The notes below the pieces were generated by a model that saw only the letters and a program-made list of their open reading frames with translations, made no database searches and was not told the origin of the DNA. Position numbers and translations under genes: made by a program. A DNA stretch of 5,161 nt from an uncultured Collinsella sp. (GTDB lineage: Bacteria > Actinomycetota > Coriobacteriia > Coriobacteriales > Coriobacteriaceae), in assembly GCA_958446785.1 (NCBI GenBank), contig CAUCXP010000136.1, forward strand, positions 1 through 5,161, written 5' to 3'. The stretch's first letter is position 1. Each line of letters starts with the position of its first letter. Positions 1 to 5,161 of the stretch are shown in pieces.

Positions 1-66
1 TAGAGCATAACATCGCCACGGCCCCACAGGAACAAGGCACCAATTCAACATCGGCAGGGCGCGTAG
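1..66. other. Intergenic tail downstream of the ATPase gene
   Basis: This short stretch lies past the stop codon of the minus-strand ATPase. I looked for a rho-independent terminator for that gene and found neither a convincing stem-loop nor a T-run in the minus-strand direction. Transcription may therefore end beyond the window or by another mechanism. A minus-strand frame from an ATG at 51-49 stays open to the window edge, but it is only 17 codons long and has no ribosome-binding site, so I do not call it a gene. Confidence 0.5.
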
Positions 67-2802
67 CTACTTCTTCTTGCTTGGCATCGAGACTTTGATG
101 CCTTGGGCGGACTTGGTCACGCGAGAGCGATTGGCTCCGGTACCCTTCTTTTTCTTGGGCTGGGCCTGGGCCACGCCCTCGAGTGCGCGGGCCTCGGCCT
201 CGCGAGCGGTGCGATCTTCGCGGCGCTGCGCCATGTCGGCGGCGACGCGCTTGGCAAAACGCTCGGCCGTCGAACCCGTCGAGCTCACCTTGCCGCCACC
301 GCGACCCAGGCGGACGCGCACACCGCGGCCAAAACCAGTTGCGGCATGACGACGACGCGGCTTGAGCGAATCCATCATCGTGGCGAGCTTAAAGAAAACC
401 GAGCAGGTAAAGACCACGATGACAGCCAAGATAACCATCTGGCCCATCGACAGGTTGGCAATAGACAGCAGCTCCGGGAATCCGATAACGCCCACCAAGA
501 TGCCGGCGACTACAAACACAAAGAGCACCACACGTAAGGGCGTGAGAGGCTGCGAGATGCGCCAGATCAGGCTGACGCTCGCCGCGCACGACGTAAGCAG
601 GCACATCGTAGACAGCGTGAGCTGGCTAAAGCCAAACACGCGCGCAACAAAGATATCGAGCGCCGCAGCCAAAATGACCGCAATCGACGCCGGCAGTGCC
701 CGCTTGAGCACGTTCGTCAGGAACGACCCCTTCACGCGAGCATTGTTGGGCTCCAGGCCCAACACAAAGCCCGGCGCGCCGATGCAGAAGAAGTTAATGA
801 GCGTCATCTGGATGGGCTCGAAGGGGTACGGCGGCAGCGCGATGCACAGCGCCGCCAGCCCCATCGAGAAGAGCGTCTTGGTCAGGAACAGCGAGGCCGA
901 ACGCTGCAGGTTGTTGATGGAGCGACGGCCCTCGGCCACCACGGCGGGCATCGAGGCAAAGTCGTTGTCGACGAGTACGATCTCGGCCACGTTACGTGCG
1001 GCATCGGAACCGGCCGCCATGGCGACGGAGCAGTCGGCCTCCTTGAGCGCCAGCACGTCGTTGACGCCGTCGCCCGTCATGGCCACGGTGTGCTCGCGGC
1101 GCTTGAGCGCCTGCACGAGCTCGCGCTTCTGCTGCGGGGTCACACGACCAAAGACATGGTAGCGGTCCACAGCGGCATCGAGCTTGGCCGGCGTATCGAG
1201 CGTCGTGGCGTCCACATAAGCGTCCGCTCCCGGCACGCCCACCACGCGCGCGATCGACGACACCGTACGCGGGTCGTCGCCACTGATCACGTTGAGGGTC
1301 ACGCCCTGCTCGTTAAAGTAGCCGATGGTCTCGGCCGCCGAGGTACGAATCTCGTCGCGGATGGTCACAAAGCCCACGGGCTCGGCCTCGCCCACCATAT
1401 CGCCATCGGGCGTAAAGCCGTCCACGCGCGCCACCACGAGCACGCGGCAGGTATCGGCAAGCTCGGCGACACGGTTCTCGACCTGCGAAAACACACGCTC
1501 CGAAAGCACAAACTGCGCGGCGCCCATCACATAGGAGCCCTGCGCAAACGAAGCGCCACTCCATTTTTTAGACGACGAGAACGGAATGACCGACAGCGGC
1601 TCAGACACCTCGACCGCCCGATCAGCGTAATAGTTGAGCAGCGCCTGGCAGGTCTCGTTGGCATCGGCCGAAGTCGCACGCGCCACGTTAGCCAGCGCAA
1701 AATCGAGCACTGTGGTATCGACGGGAACAGCCGCCTCCTCCGAGTCCACGCCAAAGCCAACACCCTCAACAGGCAGCGGGTAGGTGCCCTCGACCTCCAT
1801 GCGGCCCGACGTGATGGTACCCGTCTTGTCCAGGCACAGCACGTCGACGCGAGCGAGCGTCTCGATGCAGTAGAGCTGCTGCGCCAGCACCTTGCGGCGG
1901 GCCAGACGCACCGTGGCGATGGCGAGCACCGACGAGGTCAGCAGCACCAGGCCTTGCGGGATCATGCCCAGCAGGGCGCCCACCGTGGACAGCAGCGCCG
2001 ACGAAGGCACATGACCGGCCAACAGCTCGGAGAAGCACCAGGAAAGCGCGCTACCGCCCGGGGTTCCCGCGGCATCCCACAGCTCGCTCACACTCGAGGC
2101 AAACAACGCCAAACCGAGCGGGATCATGATGATGCTCGCAAAGCGCACGATGGCATTAAGCGCGTTCATGATCTCGGAATTGACCTTTTTGACGTACTTG
2201 GCCTCGTTATTAATTTTGGCCACGTAGTTGTCGGCGCCGACATGAATCACGCGGGCGCGCAGCAGGCCCGAGTCGATAAAGCTGCCGCTCATGAGCTCGG
2301 AACCGGGCTGTTTCTTAATAAGGTCGCTCTCGCCCGTCAGCAGGCTCTCGTTCACGAGTGCCTCGCCCGAAACCACCACGGCGTCAGCGGGAATCTGATC
2401 GCCGCGCCCCAGGCGGATGATGTCATCGAGCACGATCTGGTCCAAGTCGAGCTCCACCTCGGCGCCGTCGCGCACCGCGATGGCCTTCTTGGAGGTCAAC
2501 AGCGTAAGCTTATCGACCATCTTCTTGGAACGCATGGACTGAATGACGCCAATAGCGGTATTGAGGAACACCACGAACAGGAACGTCAGATTCTTAAACG
2601 AACCGGTCAAAATGACCAGGAACGCCAAGATCACGTTGATCAAATTGAACAGCGTGCAGAGGTTCTCGATGATGAGCTCTTTGACCGACTTGGTCTTGAG
2701 CTCCATGTTGCGGTTGATCTTACCGGCGGCGATGCGCTCCTCGACCTCGGCGGTCGAGAGTCCGCGCTCGATATCCGTTGCTGCCATACCACGTCCCATC
2801 AC
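67..2802 (-). CDS. P-type cation-transporting ATPase, CtpE-like (HAD-IC superfamily)
   Basis: This is a membrane pump that couples ATP hydrolysis, through a phospho-aspartate intermediate, to cation transport. Numbered from the upstream GTG (911 aa), the actuator-domain loop TGES is at 156-159 and the phosphorylation motif DKTGT at 325-329 (D325). A KKWSG segment at 412-416 and an MGAA segment at 426-429 mark the nucleotide-binding domain, SGDD is at 507-510, and TGDGVND is at 576-582. Hydrophobic stretches near 46-66, 72-90, 217-238, 262-298, 636-656, 663-683, 702-722, 728-748, 756-776 and 788-808 suggest ten membrane segments. There is no N-terminal metal-binding CxxC and no CPC motif in M4, which argues against a heavy-metal (P1B) pump. 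M4 carries IPQG (281-284) and M6 carries N670 but no acidic residue. The overall pattern recalls mycobacterial CtpE, a reported calcium transporter, but the ion is not established here. The last ~100 residues form a basic tail. The start is uncertain: GTG at 2802, ATG at 2799 or ATG at 2787. Only the last has a plausible GGGA Shine-Dalgarno (6-base spacing), giving 906 aa. Confidence 0.93.
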   Translation of the reverse strand: MMGRGMAATDIERGLSTAEVEERIAAGKINRNMELKTKSVKELIIENLCTLFNLINVILAFLVILTGSFKNLTFLFVVFLNTAIGVIQSMRSKKMVDKLTLLTSKKAIAVRDGAEVELDLDQIVLDDIIRLGRGDQIPADAVVVSGEALVNESLLTGESDLIKKQPGSELMSGSFIDSGLLRARVIHVGADNYVAKINNEAKYVKKVNSEIMNALNAIVRFASIIMIPLGLALFASSVSELWDAAGTPGGSALSWCFSELLAGHVPSSALLSTVGALLGMIPQGLVLLTSSVLAIATVRLARRKVLAQQLYCIETLARVDVLCLDKTGTITSGRMEVEGTYPLPVEGVGFGVDSEEAAVPVDTTVLDFALANVARATSADANETCQALLNYYADRAVEVSEPLSVIPFSSSKKWSGASFAQGSYVMGAAQFVLSERVFSQVENRVAELADTCRVLVVARVDGFTPDGDMVGEAEPVGFVTIRDEIRTSAAETIGYFNEQGVTLNVISGDDPRTVSSIARVVGVPGADAYVDATTLDTPAKLDAAVDRYHVFGRVTPQQKRELVQALKRREHTVAMTGDGVNDVLALKEADCSVAMAAGSDAARNVAEIVLVDNDFASMPAVVAEGRRSINNLQRSASLFLTKTLFSMGLAALCIALPPYPFEPIQMTLINFFCIGAPGFVLGLEPNNARVKGSFLTNVLKRALPASIAVILAAALDIFVARVFGFSQLTLSTMCLLTSCAASVSLIWRISQPLTPLRVVLFVFVVAGILVGVIGFPELLSIANLSMGQMVILAVIVVFTCSVFFKLATMMDSLKPRRRHAATGFGRGVRVRLGRGGGKVSSTGSTAERFAKRVAADMAQRREDRTAREAEARALEGVAQAQPKKKKGTGANRSRVTKSAQGIKVSMPSKKK

Positions 2803-2816
2803 GTCGCGTCGGTATA
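2799..2816 (-). promoter_or_regulatory. Possible tight promoter / start region of the ATPase
   Basis: Only about 14 bases separate the T-run of the tRNA terminator from the first ATPase start candidate. On the minus strand a TATACC hexamer (2816-2811) could act as a -10 element and would place initiation near 2804-2801, giving an almost leaderless message. No convincing -35 is seen at the right distance, because that position falls within the terminator hairpin. The alternative is read-through from the tRNA promoter. This is a weak call based on spacing and one hexamer. Confidence 0.25.
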
Positions 2817-2852
2817 AGAAAAACCGCCCGGACCATGCGAGGTTCGGACGGT
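2816..2852 (-). terminator. Rho-independent terminator of the tRNA-Arg gene
   Basis: Read on the minus strand, arms at 2852-2841 and 2834-2823 pair over 12 positions (one A/C mismatch and one G-T pair) around the six-base loop 2840-2835. A T-rich run follows directly (TTTTTCTT, including the last stem base). It begins 11 bases after the encoded CCA of the tRNA, the usual arrangement for a singly transcribed tRNA gene. It also lies immediately before the ATPase gene on the same strand. Confidence 0.88.
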
Positions 2853-2863
2853 CTCACGTTCGA

Positions 2864-2940
2864 TGGTGCCCCATGTTGGATTCGAACCAACGGCCTTCTG
2901 CTCCGGAGGCAGACGCTCTAATCCCCTGAGCTAATAGGGC
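2864..2940 (-). tRNA. tRNA-Arg, anticodon CCG
   Basis: The minus strand folds as a complete cloverleaf of 74 nt plus an encoded CCA (2866-2864). The 7-bp acceptor stem pairs GCCCTAT with ATGGGGC, with one G-T pair. The D stem is GCTC/GAGC, the anticodon stem is TCTGC/GCAGA, and the T stem is GTTGG/CCAAC around a TTCGAAT loop. The anticodon loop CTCCGGA places CCG at 2906-2904, reading the arginine codon CGG. The discriminator base is A. It is flanked by its own promoter and terminator, so it appears to be a single-gene unit. Confidence 0.97.
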
Positions 2941-2951
2941 CAACGTTTGGC

Positions 2952-2981
2952 ATTATACCCAAGTGCACCACGGGCTATCAA
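2952..2981 (-). promoter_or_regulatory. Sigma-70-type promoter of the tRNA-Arg gene
   Basis: On the minus strand, TTGATA (2981-2976) and a perfect TATAAT (2957-2952) are separated by 18 bases. Initiation would fall around 2945, only a few bases before the mature tRNA 5' end at 2940. The sequence just upstream of the -35 (2982-3000) is very A/T-rich in an otherwise GC-rich genome and may act as an UP element, as is common for stable-RNA promoters. Confidence 0.8.
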
Positions 2982-3033
2982 AATAAAAGAAAAAGCTTTG
3001 CAATTCCGAGGAAGACGCGGCGCAACGGCCCAC

Positions 3034-3066
3034 TTTAGAAGGCAAAAGCGAGTCAGATAGTATAAA
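3034..3066 (+). promoter_or_regulatory. Probable promoter of the aroF-tyrA operon
   Basis: Two overlapping -10 candidates are visible. TATAAA at 3061-3066 is the better hexamer but has no good -35. TAGTAT at 3058-3063 is 18 bases from TTTAGA at 3034-3039 (four of six matches each). Either would start transcription near 3070-3074, just upstream of the leader hairpin. With TATAAA, the transcript could begin at or very near the A of the ATG at 3072. The exact element is uncertain, but this is the only promoter-like sequence I find upstream of aroF. Confidence 0.45.
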
Positions 3067-3071
3067 CTCTC

Positions 3072-3134
3072 ATGCACCATATATACACGGCTCGCGATGC
3101 GGGCCGTTTTTGCAAGGGTTACCCATCGAGGTGA
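3072..3134 (+). CDS. Putative 20-residue leader peptide upstream of aroF
   Basis: This short frame starts at ATG 3072 and stops at TGA 3132-3134, inside the aroF ribosome-binding region. It encodes Tyr at codons 5 and 17 and Phe at codon 13. The Tyr5 codon (3084-3086) ends one base before the leader hairpin, and the Phe13 codon lies in its T-run. The frame has no Shine-Dalgarno, but the predicted transcription start is close enough for leaderless initiation, which is common in actinobacteria. The position and codons would suit control by tyrosine or phenylalanine supply, although the aromatic codons are not clustered as in classical leaders. It could also be a chance frame. Confidence 0.3.
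   Translation: MHHIYTARDAGRFCKGYPSR
3088..3111 (+). terminator. Terminator-like hairpin in the aroF leader (candidate attenuator)
   Basis: Arms CGGCTCGC (3088-3095) and GCGGGCCG (3099-3106) pair over eight positions (one T-G pair) around a three-base loop, followed by TTTTT at 3107-3111. This has the form of an intrinsic terminator on the plus strand. No plus-strand gene lies upstream that would need it: the tRNA and ATPase are transcribed away from it. It falls between the likely promoter and the aroF start, so premature termination (attenuation) is the simplest reading. The T-run is only five long and the stem is short, so its strength is uncertain. Confidence 0.55.
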
Positions 3135-3138
3135 GAGG
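3128..3138 (+). promoter_or_regulatory. Ribosome-binding site deciding the aroF start
   Basis: GAGGTGA (3128-3134) and GAGG (3135-3138) both resemble the Shine-Dalgarno consensus, at 10 and 6 bases from ATG 3145. This supports 3145 over the upstream in-frame ATG at 3097, which has no such motif and lies inside the hairpin. The stop codon of the leader frame (3132-3134) is embedded in this site. Confidence 0.75.
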
Positions 3139-3144
3139 CACACC

Positions 3145-4167
3145 ATGATTGCAATTTTAAAGCAGAGCGCCAGCGACGAGGCCGTCAGCCATATCGTCAG
3201 CTGGATTGAGAAAAAGGGTCTGAAGACCGATGTCTCGCGCGGCGAGAACGAGACAATCATCGGCCTGGTGGGCGATACGACCAAGATCGACCCGTTCCTG
3301 CTCGAGTCCATGGACGTCGTCGAGCGCGTACAGCGCGTCTCCGAGCCGTTCAAGCGCGCCAACCGCAAGTTCCACCCCGAGGACTCCGTCATCGACTGCG
3401 GCCACGGCGTACATGTAGGCGGCGATCAGTTCCAGGTCATCGCCGGCCCATGCTCCGTCGAGGGCGAGAACCTCATCCGCATCGCCCGCCGCGTGAAGGC
3501 CGCCGGCGCCACGATGCTGCGCGGCGGTGCCTACAAGCCCCGCACCTCCCCCTACGCCTACCAGGGCATGGGCCCCGCCGGCCTCGACCTGCTGTGCGAG
3601 GCGTCTGCCGAGCTCGACATGCCGATCGTCACCGAGATCATGGATCCACGCGACGTGCAGGTCTTCCTGGACAAGAAGATCGACGTCATGCAGATCGGCG
3701 CCCGCAACGCCCAGAACTTCCCCCTGCTCAAAGAGGTCGGCAAGACCAAGACTCCGATTTTGCTCAAGCGCGGCATGTCCGGCACGATCGATGAGCTGCT
3801 CATGGCCGCCGAGTATATCATGAGCGAGGGCAACGATAACGTCATCCTGTGCGAGCGCGGCATCCGCACCTTCGAGACCCGCACCCGCAACACCTTCGAC
3901 CTCAACGCCGTGCCGGTGCTGCACCACCTGTCGCACCTGCCCGTCGTCGCCGACCCCAGCCACGCCACCGGCTACACCCGCTACGTTGAGCCTATGGCGC
4001 TCGCTGCGACCGCCTGCGGTGCCAACGGCCTGGAGATCGAGGTCCACGACGAGCCGAGCCGCGCCTGGTCAGACGGCGCCCAGGCCCTCACCCCCGATCA
4101 GTTCGACGACACCATGCGCCGCATCCGAGCCATCCGCGAGGTCGTCTGCCAAGAGACCATGGAGTAG
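3145..4167 (+). CDS. aroF: 3-deoxy-7-phosphoheptulonate (DAHP) synthase, type I beta with regulatory domain
   Basis: The enzyme condenses phosphoenolpyruvate with erythrose 4-phosphate in the cytosol, the first committed step of the shikimate pathway to Tyr, Phe and Trp. The 340-aa length matches the Thermotoga-type enzyme (about 338 aa). Residues 1-70 form the ferredoxin-like domain, which in that family binds tyrosine or phenylalanine for feedback inhibition. From about 90 the catalytic TIM barrel shows GPCSVE (101-106), RGGAYKPRTSP (126-136), QIGARN (183-188), LLKRGM (206-211), ERG (237-239), DPSHATG (270-276) and EIEVH (297-301). By alignment with the Thermotoga enzyme, the metal ligands are C103, H273, E299 and D310; all are present. 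The start at 3145 is chosen because it follows a good Shine-Dalgarno and begins the domain directly. It heads an operon with tyrA 3 bases downstream and is preceded by a possible attenuator. The ferredoxin-like domain suggests allosteric control as well; which effector acts cannot be read from sequence alone. Confidence 0.96.
   Translation: MIAILKQSASDEAVSHIVSWIEKKGLKTDVSRGENETIIGLVGDTTKIDPFLLESMDVVERVQRVSEPFKRANRKFHPEDSVIDCGHGVHVGGDQFQVIAGPCSVEGENLIRIARRVKAAGATMLRGGAYKPRTSPYAYQGMGPAGLDLLCEASAELDMPIVTEIMDPRDVQVFLDKKIDVMQIGARNAQNFPLLKEVGKTKTPILLKRGMSGTIDELLMAAEYIMSEGNDNVILCERGIRTFETRTRNTFDLNAVPVLHHLSHLPVVADPSHATGYTRYVEPMALAATACGANGLEIEVHDEPSRAWSDGAQALTPDQFDDTMRRIRAIREVVCQETME
4161..4164 (+). 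promoter_or_regulatory. tyrA ribosome-binding site within the end of aroF
   Basis: GGAG lies in the last codons of aroF, six bases before the tyrA ATG at 4171 and touching the aroF stop TAG (4165-4167). Terminating ribosomes on aroF would be well placed to start tyrA, so translational coupling is likely. Confidence 0.65.
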
Positions 4168-4170
4168 CCC

Positions 4171-5085
4171 ATGGGTACGGTGAGAAACGCGCGCGTTAAC
4201 CAGGGCGGCCCCAAGTGCGCCGGCATCGTCGGCCTTGGTCTCATCGGCGGCAGCTTTGCCCGCGGCTATGCGCAGGCGGGCGTCCGCGTGCTGGCCTGGG
4301 ACCCCGATGACGACGTCATGACGGCCGCCAGCATGGGCACTGTCGCCGGAGAGCTCAACGACGAGACGCTCGGCGAATGCGACATCATCGTGCTGGCCTG
4401 TTACCCCGAGGCATGCATCGAGTGGCTCGAGGCGCACGCCCAGGCGCTCGCCGACGCCACCGACACCGAGGCCATCATGGGCCCCGTGGTGATCGACACG
4501 GTGGGCGTCAAGGGCATCGTGTGCGAGCGCGCCTTTGAGCTTGCCCGTGAGCACGGCTTTTACTTTGTGGGCGCGCACCCCATGGCGGGCACGCAGTACT
4601 CGGGCTATGCGCACTCCCGCGCCGACCTGTTCCAGGGCGCCCCGCTGGTGCTCGTACCGCCCGCGGTGGACGATGCGCTCAAGCTGGAGCTTTTGGGCCA
4701 GGTGCGCGAGATGGTGCGCCCCTTGGGCTTTGGCAAGTTCAGCGTGACCAGCGCCGCCGAGCACGACCGTGTCATCGCCTTCACGAGCCAGCTTGCGCAC
4801 GTGGTATCCAACGCCTACGTCAAAAGCCCCACTGCCCAGGTCCACCACGGCTTTTCGGCCGGTAGCTACCGCGATCTCACCCGCGTGGCGCACCTCAACC
4901 CGCAAATGTGGTCCGAGCTCATGATCGACGACGCCGACGCGCTCGCCTTCGAGATCGACCATCTGATCGAATCGCTTGGCGCCTACAGCCGCGCGCTCAA
5001 GGACCGCGACCAGCGCTATCTGGAGAATCTCCTTGCCGAGGGCGACCGCATTAAGCGCGCACTCGACGACGAGGCCTCCCACTAG
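4171..5085 (+). CDS. tyrA: Prephenate dehydrogenase (TyrA family)
   Basis: The enzyme oxidatively decarboxylates prephenate to 4-hydroxyphenylpyruvate, the entry to tyrosine synthesis; an arogenate-using enzyme cannot be excluded. The N-terminal Rossmann domain (about 16-170) carries GLGLIGGS at 21-28. An aspartate (D44) near the end of the second strand favours NAD+ over NADP+. Family motifs follow: DTVGVKG (109-115), the catalytic-histidine motif HPMAG (136-140), and EHDR (197-200). The helical dimerisation domain (about 180-290) contains TSQLAHVVSNA (205-215) and GSYRDLTRVA (231-240), whose arginines are expected to hold the substrate side chain. At 304 aa it stops right after this domain and has no C-terminal ACT domain and no fused chorismate mutase. 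Feedback sensing may therefore rest mainly on AroF. It follows aroF by 3 bases and is clearly co-transcribed with it. The first ~14 residues are a short unstructured-looking extension before the first strand. Confidence 0.93.
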   Translation: MGTVRNARVNQGGPKCAGIVGLGLIGGSFARGYAQAGVRVLAWDPDDDVMTAASMGTVAGELNDETLGECDIIVLACYPEACIEWLEAHAQALADATDTEAIMGPVVIDTVGVKGIVCERAFELAREHGFYFVGAHPMAGTQYSGYAHSRADLFQGAPLVLVPPAVDDALKLELLGQVREMVRPLGFGKFSVTSAAEHDRVIAFTSQLAHVVSNAYVKSPTAQVHHGFSAGSYRDLTRVAHLNPQMWSELMIDDADALAFEIDHLIESLGAYSRALKDRDQRYLENLLAEGDRIKRALDDEASH

Positions 5086-5101
5086 ACAACCCATCACGCC
5101 A

Positions 5102-5114
5102 GGTCGAAAGGACC
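5102..5114 (+). promoter_or_regulatory. Ribosome-binding site and small stem-loop before the third operon gene
   Basis: AAAGGA (5107-5112) is a good Shine-Dalgarno, nine bases from ATG 5122. It lies within a small possible stem-loop, GGTC (5102-5105) with GACC (5111-5114) around a five-base loop. Four pairs are weak, so an effect on translation is uncertain. There is no T-run here, and the 36-base gap after tyrA suggests the operon continues. Confidence 0.5.
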
Positions 5115-5121
5115 GAAGCTT

Positions 5122-5161
5122 ATGGCGATTACCATCGATATCGACACTGCACGCCCCTACC
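5122..5161 (+). CDS. N-terminus of a third operon gene, possibly aroB (partial)
   Basis: An ATG with a good Shine-Dalgarno opens a frame that encodes 13 residues (beginning MAITIDIDTARPY) before the window ends. The 36-base gap to tyrA, with no terminator, suggests the same operon, so another aromatic-pathway enzyme is likely. The alternating hydrophobic opening followed by ARPY recalls the first strand of 3-dehydroquinate synthase (AroB), but 13 residues cannot settle it. Other shikimate-pathway or unrelated enzymes remain possible. Confidence 0.6.
   Translation, partial: MAITIDIDTARPY

Noticed and set aside
1..51. Minus-strand frame from ATG 51-49 open to the window edge
   Set aside because: Only 17 codons, no ribosome-binding site and no recognisable sequence; chance cannot be excluded.
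1090..2817. Plus-strand open frame of 575 codons antisense to the ATPase
   Set aside because: It is a shadow of the real gene. The predicted protein is rich in His, Arg and Gln with no domain or hydrophobic pattern, while the opposite strand has every P-type ATPase motif. Long antisense frames are expected in GC-rich coding DNA.
2982..3030. Possible minus-strand terminator (weak inverted repeat followed by a T-rich run)
   Set aside because: The repeat is interrupted and no minus-strand gene lies upstream to be terminated. The T-rich run is better explained as an UP-like element of the tRNA promoter.
3097..3144. Upstream in-frame ATG that would extend AroF by 16 residues
   Set aside because: It lies inside the leader hairpin and lacks a Shine-Dalgarno. 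The extension is not part of the family's N-terminus, whereas ATG 3145 has a good site and begins the ferredoxin-like domain directly.
2931..3392. Minus-strand frame of 153 codons spanning the tRNA promoter and the start of aroF
   Set aside because: It overlaps the start of aroF in antisense and runs through the tRNA promoter. It has no recognisable domain.
4069..5097. Minus-strand open frame of 342 codons antisense to tyrA
   Set aside because: It has low-complexity composition and no recognisable motif, and it lies opposite a clear TyrA. The similar minus-strand frame at 3157-4047 opposite aroF was rejected for the same reason.
1..5161. CRISPR arrays, insertion sequences, phage genes, defence genes
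   Set aside because: I saw no regularly spaced repeats, terminal inverted repeats, transposase or integrase motifs. Apart from short edges, the window is accounted for by housekeeping genes.

Overview
The window looks like chromosomal DNA from a high-GC Gram-positive bacterium. Protein style, GC-rich third codon positions and gene content fit an actinobacterium, perhaps Coriobacteriia such as Collinsella; that assignment is a judgement from memory, not a database result. The sequence holds ordinary housekeeping genes with no sign of phage, transposon or CRISPR. The points of interest are regulatory and at the level of single residues.

Layout. Positions 1-66 are the tail of an intergenic stretch with no clear feature. 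Positions 67-2802 (minus strand) encode one large P-type cation-transporting ATPase of the CtpE-like kind, with all catalytic motifs, about ten membrane segments and a long basic C-terminal tail. Positions 2803-3144 form a 342-base divergent intergenic region. On the minus strand it holds a tRNA-Arg(CCG) gene with its own near-consensus promoter and a strong intrinsic terminator. On the plus strand it holds the promoter and leader of the aromatic operon. The tRNA terminator ends only about 14 bases before the first possible ATPase start, so the ATPase must use a very tight promoter or read-through.

Positions 3145-5161 (plus strand) form an aromatic amino acid operon: DAHP synthase (aroF, type I beta with an N-terminal ferredoxin-like regulatory domain), then prephenate dehydrogenase (tyrA) 3 bases later, then the first 13 codons of a third gene that runs off the window. 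DAHP synthase makes the first committed intermediate of the shikimate pathway and TyrA opens the tyrosine branch from prephenate, so the operon links the entry and one exit of the pathway.

The most interesting signal is the aroF leader. A GC-rich hairpin followed by five T (3088-3111) has the form of an intrinsic terminator. It sits between the likely aroF promoter and the aroF start, where no upstream plus-strand gene needs terminating. It lies inside a 20-codon reading frame (3072-3134) that has a Tyr codon one base before the hairpin, a Phe codon in the T-run, and a stop codon within the aroF ribosome-binding region. This suggests attenuation or translation-coupled control of aroF-tyrA by tyrosine or phenylalanine supply. 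It is an inference from sequence and has not been tested.
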